Source: Hyphococcus luteus
Lineage (GTDB): Bacteria; Pseudomonadota; Alphaproteobacteria; Caulobacterales; Parvularculaceae
Direction: 5' to 3'
Length of the DNA stretch: 64,000 nucleotides
Assembly (NCBI RefSeq): GCF_002943565.1
Contig: NZ_PJCH01000011.1
Coordinates: 62,001 to 126,000 of the forward strand
This document shows, one piece after another, positions 52,687 to 60,805 of this stretch. Under the pieces are notes generated by a model. It was not told the origin of the DNA. It ran no database searches and saw only the letters and a list, made by a program, of their open reading frames with translations. Both the position numbers and the translations under genes were made by a program. The first letter of the stretch is position 1, and each line of letters starts with the position of its first letter.

Positions 52687-53848
52687 ACCGCGCTCCTGCG
52701 CATTCGGAATCTTCAACAATATCGAAACGCGCGCCATGGCGGTCTTCAAGACGCTTTTTCCAGTGGGCGTGTGATTCGAGATAATCTTTTATGTCACGAC
52801 CGGCGGCGAGACGTAACCGCGCCGACGGCGCGGCGTGCAGCCGCCTTTCGAGCCGCGCCAGCGCAAATTTCGCCAGCGCTTCCGCCGTAAAACGCCGCCC
52901 CGAAACCGGCTCGGCGCCGTCTTCTTGCGTAAAACGGTCGAGCAGAGACAAGGCGCGATGGGGCGCGGTGAAGCTGTAAAGACCGGAGCGGGAAAAACTG
53001 GCCGCTCCCGCCCCCTCAAGGCGGGCCATGACTTTCCGCAAATGCGCCTGAAAGCGCTTGCGCCCGGCCTCGCCCGGGATATCGGGAAAATCGATGACGA
53101 CATGCCCGCCGATATTGCGCAGGGAAACCTGCCGCACGGCTTCATCGGCGGCGGCGAAAGCGATTTTTTCACGCAGGCGCGCCGGCGAAGACGCGTTCAA
53201 CCCGCCCGTATCCACATCGATGGCGGTCAGCGCCTGCGCTTCGTCAATGATCAGCCGACCGCCTTTTTCGAGCGGCGCGATCCGCTCGAAAGCAGCATCA
53301 AGCTCGCCATCTGCGCCGAATTTTTCGAACAGGGAAACGGGACGGCCTTCATGGCGGACATTGCCGAACCCCGCCTCTTCCAGCGAACGGCGCGCAAGGC
53401 CGTCATCGACAAGAATTTCATCACCTTCCGCGCCGATCGTCCGGGCGGCTTCGACAACCGGGTCCGTGAAGGGCGGCAGCCGGCCCGGCTCAACATCATG
53501 ATCGAGCACGCCGACAAAGCGCAAGCTGGCGCCCTTGGTCTGGCGCGGCGGCGCCTTCACCTCGACCTCGATCATGGCGCCGTCGACGCAATGGCTTTCA
53601 TTATTCTTTTTCAGCGGCAGGAAGGCGTCGGCGCCGTCGCCAAGATCAACAAAGGCCGCCGCCAGCCCCTTATCCACGGCTTTGACCCGGCCGGCGAAGC
53701 GGCGCCCTGCGCGTGCAAAACGATCCGTTGTTTCATCGCCGCGCGCCGGACCGAACCAGAATTTCCAGATCCCGTCTTCCTTCACGAGCGCCGCGCGGGT
53801 CTCGGCGACACCGCATTCGATGAGCAGGCGAATCATGGTTTGCGCCAT
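52667..53848 (-). CDS. RNase E/G family endoribonuclease, short form
   Basis: The 393-residue protein keeps the S1-like N-terminal region (AFVDLGDGADAFLPL) and the catalytic core: LTAIDVDTGG and GGHVVIDFPDIP match the two metal-binding Asp positions of RNase E/G. The C-terminal zinc-link CPxCxG of E. coli RNase G/E is not seen and the total is shorter. Members process rRNA and mRNA; this short alphaproteobacterial form may differ in assembly. It overlaps maf by 16 nt and yacG by 20 nt, so the cluster is coupled. Confidence 0.83.
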   Translation of the reverse strand: MAQTMIRLLIECGVAETRAALVKEDGIWKFWFGPARGDETTDRFARAGRRFAGRVKAVDKGLAAAFVDLGDGADAFLPLKKNNESHCVDGAMIEVEVKAPPRQTKGASLRFVGVLDHDVEPGRLPPFTDPVVEAARTIGAEGDEILVDDGLARRSLEEAGFGNVRHEGRPVSLFEKFGADGELDAAFERIAPLEKGGRLIIDEAQALTAIDVDTGGLNASSPARLREKIAFAAADEAVRQVSLRNIGGHVVIDFPDIPGEAGRKRFQAHLRKVMARLEGAGAASFSRSGLYSFTAPHRALSLLDRFTQEDGAEPVSGRRFTAEALAKFALARLERRLHAAPSARLRLAAGRDIKDYLESHAHWKKRLEDRHGARFDIVEDSECAGARFDLSEQ

Positions 53849-54420
53849 CCGGCGCCGTCGAGAAGGTTCCAGGTCTCATAGACCGGCAGGCCGACCACAT
53901 TGGGATGCGACCCGATGATCGAAATCACATGCTTGGCGAACAGCCCCTGAATGGCGTAGCCGCCGGCCTTGCCATGCCATTCGCCGCTGGCGATGTATTC
54001 CTCAATCGCGGCGTTATCGAGACGGCGCAGCTTCACCCGCGTTTCGCATATCCGCGCCAGGAGTTTTCCATCAGGCGTCGCCAGCGCCACGCCGGAATAA
54101 ACGCGGTGCGAACCGCCGGACAAAAGCGCGAGACAGTCCCGCGCGGTCTGCTCGTCTTCGGCTTTCGGCAGGATGCGCCGGCCGCAGCCCACGACCGTGT
54201 CGGAGCCCAGAACGAACGCCTTGGAACGATCCTGCGCAATCTTTTGCGCTTTTCCCTGCGCCAGTCTTAACGCAAGGTCGCGGGGACTCTCGCCTTTGAG
54301 CGGGGTTTCGTCGATATCAGCGGGAATGATCTCGTCCGGGACGACGCCGATCATGTCAAGGAGCGCTTTGCGGCGCGGCGAGGAGCTCGCAAGGATCAGC
54401 GGCGCGCCGGTCAAATGCAC
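53833..54420 (-). CDS. maf: Maf family nucleotide pyrophosphatase
   Basis: The 195-residue protein starts at a GTG just after infA. The Maf motifs are ILASSSPRRKALLD at the N-terminus, the acidic DIDETPLKGESP and the catalytic VLGSDTVVGCG, with LSGGSHRVYSGVA later. Maf proteins hydrolyse dTTP, UTP or modified nucleotides such as m5UTP, and are thought to keep the nucleotide pool clean. It lies between infA (6 nt away) and the RNase E/G gene (overlap of 16 nt). Confidence 0.93.
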   Translation of the reverse strand: MHLTGAPLILASSSPRRKALLDMIGVVPDEIIPADIDETPLKGESPRDLALRLAQGKAQKIAQDRSKAFVLGSDTVVGCGRRILPKAEDEQTARDCLALLSGGSHRVYSGVALATPDGKLLARICETRVKLRRLDNAAIEEYIASGEWHGKAGGYAIQGLFAKHVISIIGSHPNVVGLPVYETWNLLDGAGWRKP

Positions 54421-54426
54421 GGGGCC

Positions 54427-54645
54427 CTATTTGAAGCGGTAAGTGATGCGGCCTTTGGTGAGGTCGTAGGGCGTCATTTCCACGAGCACCTTGTCGCCCG
54501 CAAGCACGCGGATGCGGTTTTTGCGCATCTTACCCGCCGTATGGGCGATGATTTCGTGGTCATTCTCGAGTTTCACGCGAAAGGTCGCGTTCGGCAGCAA
54601 TTCCTCCACCGTCCCTTCAAACTCGAGCAGTTCTTCTTTCGCCAT
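54427..54645 (-). CDS. infA: translation initiation factor IF-1
   Basis: The 72-residue protein is a single OB fold of exactly the usual IF-1 length: [19 protein letters not shown], then [20 protein letters not shown] and the ending [10 protein letters not shown]-1 binds the ribosomal A site during initiation with IF-2 and IF-3. I chose the ATG at 54645 with GAGGAG upstream; the longer frame to 54684 is not family-like. Its place between a phosphatase-like gene and maf is a known alphaproteobacterial order. Confidence 0.97.
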   Translation of the reverse strand: MAKEELLEFEGTVEELLPNATFRVKLENDHEIIAHTAGKMRKNRIRVLAGDKVLVEMTPYDLTKGRITYRFK

Positions 54646-54730
54646 TCGCTCCTCAAACCAATGCGTCAGGCCGGAATCGCGCATATGCGCGCCAGCAGCG
54701 GCGGGAACATGGTTGGCTGCGGGCCGAAAA

Positions 54731-55156
54731 TCAAGGCTTTTTGCAGATTTCCGGGAAGCGCCGGGCGAGCTTTTCCCTCAAGGCGTCGCGAACCCGGGCG
54801 TAAGCCGCGAGGATCGCCTCCCGCCCGCCCTGCTCCTCGGACGGGTTCTCGATATCCCAGAATTCAATGGCGGCGCGGGGATTTTGCTTGCGCGCCTCGA
54901 CGGCCGCTTCCGGGGTCAGCGCCACGACGACATCGAAACCGGCGAGATCGACATCGGCGAGGGTCTTCGGCTCATGGCCGCCCATGGGGAGACCGAGCTC
55001 GGCCATGACGATTTCCACGAAGGGGTCGAGCCCGCCCTCGTAAACCCCGGCGGAATCGACCTGCATCGCCTCGCCCGCCGCCTGGCGCAAGAGCGCCGCC
55101 GCCATCGGCGAGCGCACCGAGTTCATGTTGCACGCAAAAAGGACAGATCGTGTCAT
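54731..55156 (-). CDS. low-molecular-weight protein tyrosine phosphatase/arsenate reductase-like
   Basis: The 141-residue protein has the P-loop CNMNSVRS, where Cys 9 and Arg 15 fit the C-x5-R phosphatase signature, near the N-terminus. The segment DFVVV in this family appears as FDVVVALT, and [10 protein letters not shown] supplies the acidic Asp-Pro-like part. Both LMW phosphatases and ArsC-type reductases use this fold; without ars genes nearby a phosphatase role is more likely. It follows UPF0262 by 10 nt and precedes infA. Confidence 0.8.
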   Translation of the reverse strand: MTRSVLFACNMNSVRSPMAAALLRQAAGEAMQVDSAGVYEGGLDPFVEIVMAELGLPMGGHEPKTLADVDLAGFDVVVALTPEAAVEARKQNPRAAIEFWDIENPSEEQGGREAILAAYARVRDALREKLARRFPEICKKP

Positions 55157-55166
55157 CAGGGTTTTC

Positions 55167-55655
55167 TCACCGCATATGGAAGCTGCAGATCAGGGTAAAG
55201 AGGCGCCGTGCGGTGTTCTCGTCGAGCTCGATCTTGTCCTTGAGCCTTTCCCGGAGAATTTCCGAGCCTTCATTGTGCATGGCGCGGCGCGCCATATCGA
55301 CGGTTTCGATCTGCGCGGGCGCGGCGTTGCGGATCGCGTCATAATAGCTTTCGCACAACATGAAATAGTCTTTGATGATTTTCCGGAACGGCGTCATCGA
55401 CAGATGCACCTGTCCCAAGGCTTCGCCGCCCGCCATGCGCACATCGAAGACGAGCCGGCGCTCGACATTCGACAGGTAAAGCTCGAACGGCCCCTTCTCG
55501 ACGCCAATCGGATGGAAATGGTTTTCCTCTAGAAGATCGTAGATGGCGACCTTTCGCTCATGCTCGATATCCGCGGTCGCGGGCGCGAGCGAGCGCTCGT
55601 CAAGATCGATCTTGACGATATGGTAGTCTCCACTGTCCGCCGCGTCGCCGGCCAT
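55167..55655 (-). CDS. UPF0262 family protein
   Basis: The 162-residue protein has the UPF0262 features HERKVAIYDLLEENHF near residue 32 and FRKIIKDYFMLCESYYDAI in the second half. The family is restricted largely to alphaproteobacteria and its function is unknown. From memory it usually sits next to hisD; here hisD is 5 kb away beyond a plus-strand block, which suggests a rearrangement. It is cotranscribed with the phosphatase-like gene 10 nt downstream. Confidence 0.88.
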   Translation of the reverse strand: MAGDAADSGDYHIVKIDLDERSLAPATADIEHERKVAIYDLLEENHFHPIGVEKGPFELYLSNVERRLVFDVRMAGGEALGQVHLSMTPFRKIIKDYFMLCESYYDAIRNAAPAQIETVDMARRAMHNEGSEILRERLKDKIELDENTARRLFTLICSFHMR

Positions 55656-55806
55656 GAACGCTCCGAATCTCCAAGCTTCTTCTTAGCGGCGCGGGGACCG
55701 CGCGTCACGGGGCCCGGTCATAAGCCCGCTCCCTTTCCTGCTTTTCACGGGCCCTTTCGCGAATCGACCAATAAAAGCGATGTTTTGCAGCAAGTAAGAG
55801 CGTTCC

Positions 55807-56745
55807 ATGATCCGCCTCGCCAGCATCGCCGCCTTCTCCCTCGTCATGTCCGGCGTCGCCGGCGCTGAGGAACCAGGCGAGATTCCCGACATCGCCGCCG
55901 CTCTCCTGCAATCCGCCTATGAGAGCGGCGATCCGGACGAGATCGCCGCCGTCGCCAAGGCGGTGAAGGATGTCTTTCCCGATTACGAGGACGCTATTAC
56001 GGCCGATGTCGAGGCGACGCTCGCCGCGCTTGAACCGGCGGAAGAAGAGCCGCCGGCGCCCCCTGAAAAGAAAGGCCCGCCGCCCGGCGGCCTCCTCGCC
56101 GTGAAACCCTGGGACGGCAAAATCAGCGCCTCAGGCGTTCTCTCCTCGGGCAATTCCGAAAACGCGGCGGTCGGCGTCGCCGTCGACGCCGCGCGCACCG
56201 CCGGACGCTACAAGCACAATATCAAAGGGTTTTTCGATCTCGGCGAGTCCGACAACGTCACAAACCAGAAGCGCTGGGGCCTCGCCTACAAGCTCGACTA
56301 CAATTTCGGCGAGCGCACTTATGTCTATGGGCGCTTTTCCTATGAAGAAGACGAATTCTCCGGCTTCGACTACCGCCTCTTCACCGGCGCCGGTCTCGGC
56401 CATTATTTCGCCAAGGCGGAAGACTTCACATTTAAAGTCGAAGGCGGTCCCGGCTATCGCTACTCGCCCATCGATGAGACGCGTGAGGTGGAGCAGAATG
56501 TCGCCGCATACGCCTCGAGCGAGTTCGACTGGATCATCCGCGAAGGCGTGAAATTCGAACAGGATTTCTCCACCACCTGGACCTCGCCCACGACGACCTT
56601 CCAGTCCGTGACCTCGCTAACGACGCAAGTTTGGGGCGACATCTCCACTGGCCTTTCCTTCGAGTACCGTTACGAGACGGACCCGCCCCTCGGCCGCGAA
56701 AATACGGACACGCTGGCCAAGGCCTCGCTGATTTACGGATTTTAA
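55807..56745 (+). CDS. DUF481 outer membrane protein (YdiY-like)
   Basis: The 312-residue protein has a signal peptide (cleaved near GVAGA). A Pro-rich, acidic linker at about residues 78-95 (EEEPPAPPEKKGPPPGG) precedes a DUF481 beta-barrel domain: SASGVLSSGNSENAAVG at its start and SLIYGF at its end. YdiY-type proteins are small outer-membrane barrels of unknown function, some salt-induced. It diverges from UPF0262 and opens a plus-strand block. Confidence 0.85.
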   Translation: MIRLASIAAFSLVMSGVAGAEEPGEIPDIAAALLQSAYESGDPDEIAAVAKAVKDVFPDYEDAITADVEATLAALEPAEEEPPAPPEKKGPPPGGLLAVKPWDGKISASGVLSSGNSENAAVGVAVDAARTAGRYKHNIKGFFDLGESDNVTNQKRWGLAYKLDYNFGERTYVYGRFSYEEDEFSGFDYRLFTGAGLGHYFAKAEDFTFKVEGGPGYRYSPIDETREVEQNVAAYASSEFDWIIREGVKFEQDFSTTWTSPTTTFQSVTSLTTQVWGDISTGLSFEYRYETDPPLGRENTDTLAKASLIYGF

Positions 56746-56811
56746 GGCGCTCCGCCGGGTGTTGAGCGCCGGTGTTGAGCCGGGCCCAGCCATGGCCTAA
56801 AGACAGGGCCC

Positions 56812-57738
56812 ATGAGCGAGATTGTCGTCTCCGCCTTTTACAAATTCACCCCCCTGCCCGATTTCGAAACCCATCAGGCGGGGCTCTTGGCGTGCGCGGA
56901 AGAAAACGGCGTCAAAGGCACCATCCTTCTGGCGCCGGAGGGCGTCAACGGCACGATTTCAGGTCCGCGCGAAGGCGTCGATGCGGCGCTTCGCGCGCTC
57001 AAAGCCCTGCCCGGCTGCGAAGGGTTAGACTGGAAAGAGTCCTATACGGATGAAAACCCGTTTCTGCGCATGAAAGTGCGGCTCAAAAAAGAAATCGTGA
57101 CGCTCGGCGTCGGCGACGTGGCGGCGCATGAAAGCCATGAACGCTATGTGGAGCCGCATGACTGGAATAAGGTGATCGCCGACCCCGACACCATCGTCAT
57201 CGACACGCGCAATGATTACGAAGTCTCGATCGGGACTTTTGATCGCGCGATCAATCCGGAGACGGCGTCTTTCCGCGACTTCCCGGCATGGTTCCGGAAG
57301 TTCCGCGAAGAAAACCCCTTCAAGAAAGTCGCCATGTTCTGCACCGGCGGCATCCGCTGCGAAAAGTCGGTTGCGTTTTTACGCTCGGAAGGGGTCGAGG
57401 ACGTTGTTCACTTAAAAGGCGGCATTCTCAAATACCTCGAAACCGTGCCCGAAGAAGAAAGCCTGTGGCGCGGGGAGTGTTTCGTCTTCGACCAGCGCGT
57501 CTCGGTCGGTCATGACCTCGCCCCTGGCTCCTACGATCAGTGCTATGCCTGCCGGCGGCCGATCACCGATGCGGACAAAGCCTCGCCCTATTATGTGAAA
57601 GGCGTTTCCTGTCCCCATTGCCATGACGAATATAGCGAAGAGCGCCGCCGCGCCTTCGCCGAACGCCAGAAACAGATTGAGCTCGCCCGCGCCCGCGGAG
57701 AACAGCATATCGGCGTGAAGCAGAAGGCTGATGGCTGA
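56812..57738 (+). CDS. trhO: tRNA uridine(34) hydroxylase TrhO
   Basis: The 308-residue protein has an N-terminal ferredoxin-like domain (LLAPEGVNGTISG) and a rhodanese domain with the catalytic Cys in MFCTGGIRCEKS at about residues 177-188. A C-terminal zinc-type pair, CYACRR and CPHCHDE, follows. TrhO (YceA) makes 5-hydroxyuridine at the wobble position of tRNA using oxygen. The GST gene begins inside its last codons (8 nt overlap). Confidence 0.93.
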   Translation: MSEIVVSAFYKFTPLPDFETHQAGLLACAEENGVKGTILLAPEGVNGTISGPREGVDAALRALKALPGCEGLDWKESYTDENPFLRMKVRLKKEIVTLGVGDVAAHESHERYVEPHDWNKVIADPDTIVIDTRNDYEVSIGTFDRAINPETASFRDFPAWFRKFREENPFKKVAMFCTGGIRCEKSVAFLRSEGVEDVVHLKGGILKYLETVPEEESLWRGECFVFDQRVSVGHDLAPGSYDQCYACRRPITDADKASPYYVKGVSCPHCHDEYSEERRRAFAERQKQIELARARGEQHIGVKQKADG

Positions 57739-58372
57739 AACGACTATCCTCTATTCCTTCCGGCGCTGCCCCTTCGCCATGCGGGCGCGCATGGCCATTG
57801 CGGTTAGCGAAACGCCGGTGCGCCTGCGCGAAATTCTCCTGAAAGACAAACCGGACGAGATGCTCGCCGCCTCGCCCAAGGGCACGGTCCCCGTGCTTGT
57901 CGACGGTAAAGCGGTCGTCGATGAAAGTATCGACGTCATGAACTGGGCGCTTGCCAAAAACGATCCTGAAGACTGGCTTTCAAGAAAAGACGACGCGCTG
58001 ATCGCAGAAAATGATGGATCGTTCAAACACCATCTCGACCGTTATAAATATTCGACGCGCTATGAAGATGCGGACGCCGAAACCCATCGCGCCGCCGGGT
58101 TCGAATTCCTGCAAAAACTCGAAGCGCGATCGGCGGACAGTGCTTACCTTCATGGCGAAAAGCGGGGCTTCTCCGACATTGCCATCTTTCCTTTCGTGCG
58201 CCAGTTCCGCATCGCCGACAAGGACTGGTTCGACGCCGCGCCTATCCCGAAAGTTCAGCGCTGGCTGAAAACGCTGATGGAATCGCCGCTGTTCAAATCC
58301 GTGATGGAAAAACATCCGCTCTGGAAGGAAACGGGCGAAGAGATTGGGTTTCCGGCGCAATCATGCCAATAG
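57731..58372 (+). CDS. glutathione S-transferase family protein
   Basis: The 213-residue protein has an N-terminal thioredoxin fold, with RCPFAMRARMAI where the catalytic Cys/Ser would sit and SPKGTVPVLVDG plus VDESIDVMNW for glutathione binding, and a helical C-terminal domain. The CPFA motif is a redox-type Cys, more like glutaredoxin-related or omega-class GSTs. Substrate is unknown. It overlaps trhO by 8 nt, so the two are coupled, and the MFS gene follows after 8 nt. Confidence 0.87.
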   Translation: MAETTILYSFRRCPFAMRARMAIAVSETPVRLREILLKDKPDEMLAASPKGTVPVLVDGKAVVDESIDVMNWALAKNDPEDWLSRKDDALIAENDGSFKHHLDRYKYSTRYEDADAETHRAAGFEFLQKLEARSADSAYLHGEKRGFSDIAIFPFVRQFRIADKDWFDAAPIPKVQRWLKTLMESPLFKSVMEKHPLWKETGEEIGFPAQSCQ

Positions 58373-58380
58373 ACTGAGCA

Positions 58381-59502
58381 ATGGCTGAAAAGCTGCATCA
58401 TAGAGCCATTGCGGCCCTTATTGCGCTCGGCGTGTTGGGCCGTCTCGTGGAGCTTGTGCTCCCGGTGTTTCTCGAATCCATGCGCCTTGAGCACGGGTTT
58501 TCGAACACAAGCCTCGGCCTCATCGCCGGGGCGGAGCTCGGCGGCATCATCGTCAGCTCGATTGTGTTGATGCCGCTTGCGCGCGGGCTTTCTTCATCGA
58601 AGGTGCTGATCGGCGCCATTCTCTTCTTCGCGGCGGCTAATCTCGCCTGCGCGTTCGTCACCGCGCCCCTGACCATGGCGTCGCTACGGTTTCTGGCGGG
58701 GCTCCTGGGCGAAGGGCCGCTCTTGGTGATCGCCGTGGCGCTGCTCGGCAAGGCGCAGGGCGCCAGCCGCCTTTATGCGGTCTTCATGGCGGCGCAGATG
58801 ATTGTCGGCGCTGCAGCGCTCTTAACGCTCGGCGCCACAGACACGCTTATCGGCTTTCCCGGCGTCGCCCTCGCCCTTGGCGCCATTACGCTCGCCTGTC
58901 TCGTCGCCATCCCGTTCCTGCCCGCAGGCAGGGCCTTTCCTGAGAAGCCCAAGGACGACGCGGAAAAGATCAACGCCATCACCTGGCGCGTCCTTGTCGC
59001 CATGGGATTGTTCCACGTCGCCATCTCCGGCGCCTGGGCGTTCCTGCAGCAAAAGGGCGTGCAGCTCGGTCTTTCCTCCCTAGATAGCGGCGGGCTGCTC
59101 GCCGTGATGATGGGCTCGGGAATACTCGGCGCCGCATTGGTGGCGGGACGCTCCACCCCGCGCAGTCTCCTTCTTGCGACCTGCGTCATCGCCGCGCTCT
59201 CGATCCTCGGCGCCTTTATGAGCGGCGGCGTTCTTCTCTTTACTGTCTCAGGCGTCGTCCTGATGATTTCGTGGAACGCCTCCGTCCCGCATCAGATCGC
59301 GCTGATGGGAGAAGACCTCAAAGCCTCGCGCCATCTTGGCTTCGTTCCCGGCGCGCAAGGCATCGGCCTCGCCGCCGGCCCCGCCGTCACCGGCCTCCTC
59401 TCCGAGCCGGGTGAATATACGATCGCAGTCGCGGTCATTCTTTCCGCCATGGTCGCCAGTTTGATTCTCTTTTATCAGGCCTATAGATTTCGCCCCGCAT
59501 AA
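58381..59502 (+). CDS. MFS transporter
   Basis: The 373-residue protein has about 12 hydrophobic helices in two halves, as in the major facilitator superfamily, though the length is slightly short. A glycine-rich turn appears in helix 1-2 and charged loops are in the middle (PEKPKDDAEKINAI, at about residues 190-203). The substrate cannot be named; the family exports drugs and metabolites or imports nutrients. It lies between two GST-related genes, which may hint at xenobiotic handling. Its start ATG is 8 nt after the GST stop. Confidence 0.8.
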   Translation: MAEKLHHRAIAALIALGVLGRLVELVLPVFLESMRLEHGFSNTSLGLIAGAELGGIIVSSIVLMPLARGLSSSKVLIGAILFFAAANLACAFVTAPLTMASLRFLAGLLGEGPLLVIAVALLGKAQGASRLYAVFMAAQMIVGAAALLTLGATDTLIGFPGVALALGAITLACLVAIPFLPAGRAFPEKPKDDAEKINAITWRVLVAMGLFHVAISGAWAFLQQKGVQLGLSSLDSGGLLAVMMGSGILGAALVAGRSTPRSLLLATCVIAALSILGAFMSGGVLLFTVSGVVLMISWNASVPHQIALMGEDLKASRHLGFVPGAQGIGLAAGPAVTGLLSEPGEYTIAVAVILSAMVASLILFYQAYRFRPA

Positions 59503-59514
59503 GGGAGGGGCGGC

Positions 59515-60192
59515 ATGTTCTACGAAAAATACTGCGCAAGCATCATTTCGGATATGACCCAGGTCGTGGTCGCCGTGGGGCTGGTGACCATCCTGTCGAA
59601 TTTCGTGCGCATCTCTGCGAACCATCCGGATTTTCTCTTGAGCGAAGGCTTCTGGCTGCGCTCCGCGCTTCTGGTGCTGACCATCCTGTTCACCGCCTAT
59701 CATCTTCTCGCCTATGCGGCCGACGCCGCGACGGGCCAGGGCGACACCGGCTGGGCCCGTCATTCGCGCGGACCGACAACAGTCATCCTGCTGTTCCTCA
59801 TCGACCTCATGGCGCTCGCCGCCATGGGCGCCATGTATGGCGTCCTCTCCGTCGGCGACGTGCGCGCGACGCAAGGCGTCTTCATGATCGACTGGTTCCT
59901 GCTGGCCTGGCTCGCCGGCCTCGCCGCCTGCTGGCATTTCGCCATTGTGTTCTGGCACCTGATCGCCGGCTCGCGGCGCACCGCCTGGCTCTCCCATTTC
60001 GCCTTCGTCCTGTTGCAGGGCGGGCTTTGCGCCAGCGCGATTTTTGGCGGGACCATCGGCGCTTTCGGCGTGACGCGCACCCTCGCCCATTGGGGCTGGA
60101 TCCTTCTCTTCGCCATCGTCATCGCCGCGCTTTATTTCTTCCGCGGGCGCACCCTCCTGCGCCAGGCGATCCGGGCGAACGATCGCACATAA
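59515..60192 (+). CDS. multi-helix membrane protein of unknown function
   Basis: The 225-residue protein has about six membrane helices, with FHFLAY-type aromatic stretches and a basic loop near GSRRTAWLS. No domain is recognised. It begins 12 nt after the MFS gene and 15 nt before the next GST gene, so all are probably cotranscribed. The Gly-Met-Tyr-Gly-type MGAMYGVLS in the middle is unremarkable. Confidence 0.6.
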   Translation: MFYEKYCASIISDMTQVVVAVGLVTILSNFVRISANHPDFLLSEGFWLRSALLVLTILFTAYHLLAYAADAATGQGDTGWARHSRGPTTVILLFLIDLMALAAMGAMYGVLSVGDVRATQGVFMIDWFLLAWLAGLAACWHFAIVFWHLIAGSRRTAWLSHFAFVLLQGGLCASAIFGGTIGAFGVTRTLAHWGWILLFAIVIAALYFFRGRTLLRQAIRANDRT

Positions 60193-60207
60193 AAAGCGAG
60201 AACTTAC

Positions 60208-60798
60208 GTGAAACTGTTCGCAACATCGCGGTCGCATTTTTCAAGAAAGGTGCGGCTGCTGCTCGATCATCTTGGAACGCCCTACGAGCTGGTCAACATC
60301 GGCAATGTCGCCGACAGCGATCTTACGCAGTTTGCGGGCAACCCCCTTCTCTCCGTTCCGGTTCTGGAGGACGGCGAAAGCTGGCTGATCGATTCCGACA
60401 ATATCGCCGGCTACATCGTCAGGACATATGATCCCGAAGACCGTTATGGCGTGAACACACAAGAGGCGGCGCTTCTCAATGCGCGCGTCATCCTTAACGG
60501 CGCCATGGCGAAGGAAGTCTCGCTCATCCTCGCGGCGCGCACCGGCCTCGATCCCGAAGCGCACGCTTTTTTCCAGAAAGCGAAAGCAGCGCTCGGCAAC
60601 GCCCTCGCCTGGCTTGAGGACAATTCAGCTTTATTCAATCCGCGCGACCCGCACTATGCCGATTTCCATTTCATCAGCATGTGGAGCCATCTGGATATCT
60701 ACGGGCTGATCGACCTCGATTATCCCGGATTGGCGAAGATCGCCGCCGCGCTGGCCGAGAACGAGATTGTTCAACGCTCCGCCCCGCCGGCATTTTAG
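60208..60798 (+). CDS. glutathione S-transferase family protein
   Basis: The 196-residue protein starts at a GTG (MKLFATSRSHFSRKVRL). The N-terminal thioredoxin fold has NPLLSVPVLEDG and WLIDSDNIAGYI for glutathione binding; a helical C-terminal domain follows. Such proteins conjugate or reduce small molecules with glutathione; the substrate is unknown. It converges on hisD with 7 nt between stops. Confidence 0.85.
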   Translation: MKLFATSRSHFSRKVRLLLDHLGTPYELVNIGNVADSDLTQFAGNPLLSVPVLEDGESWLIDSDNIAGYIVRTYDPEDRYGVNTQEAALLNARVILNGAMAKEVSLILAARTGLDPEAHAFFQKAKAALGNALAWLEDNSALFNPRDPHYADFHFISMWSHLDIYGLIDLDYPGLAKIAAALAENEIVQRSAPPAF

Positions 60799-60805
60799 CC
60801 GTACA

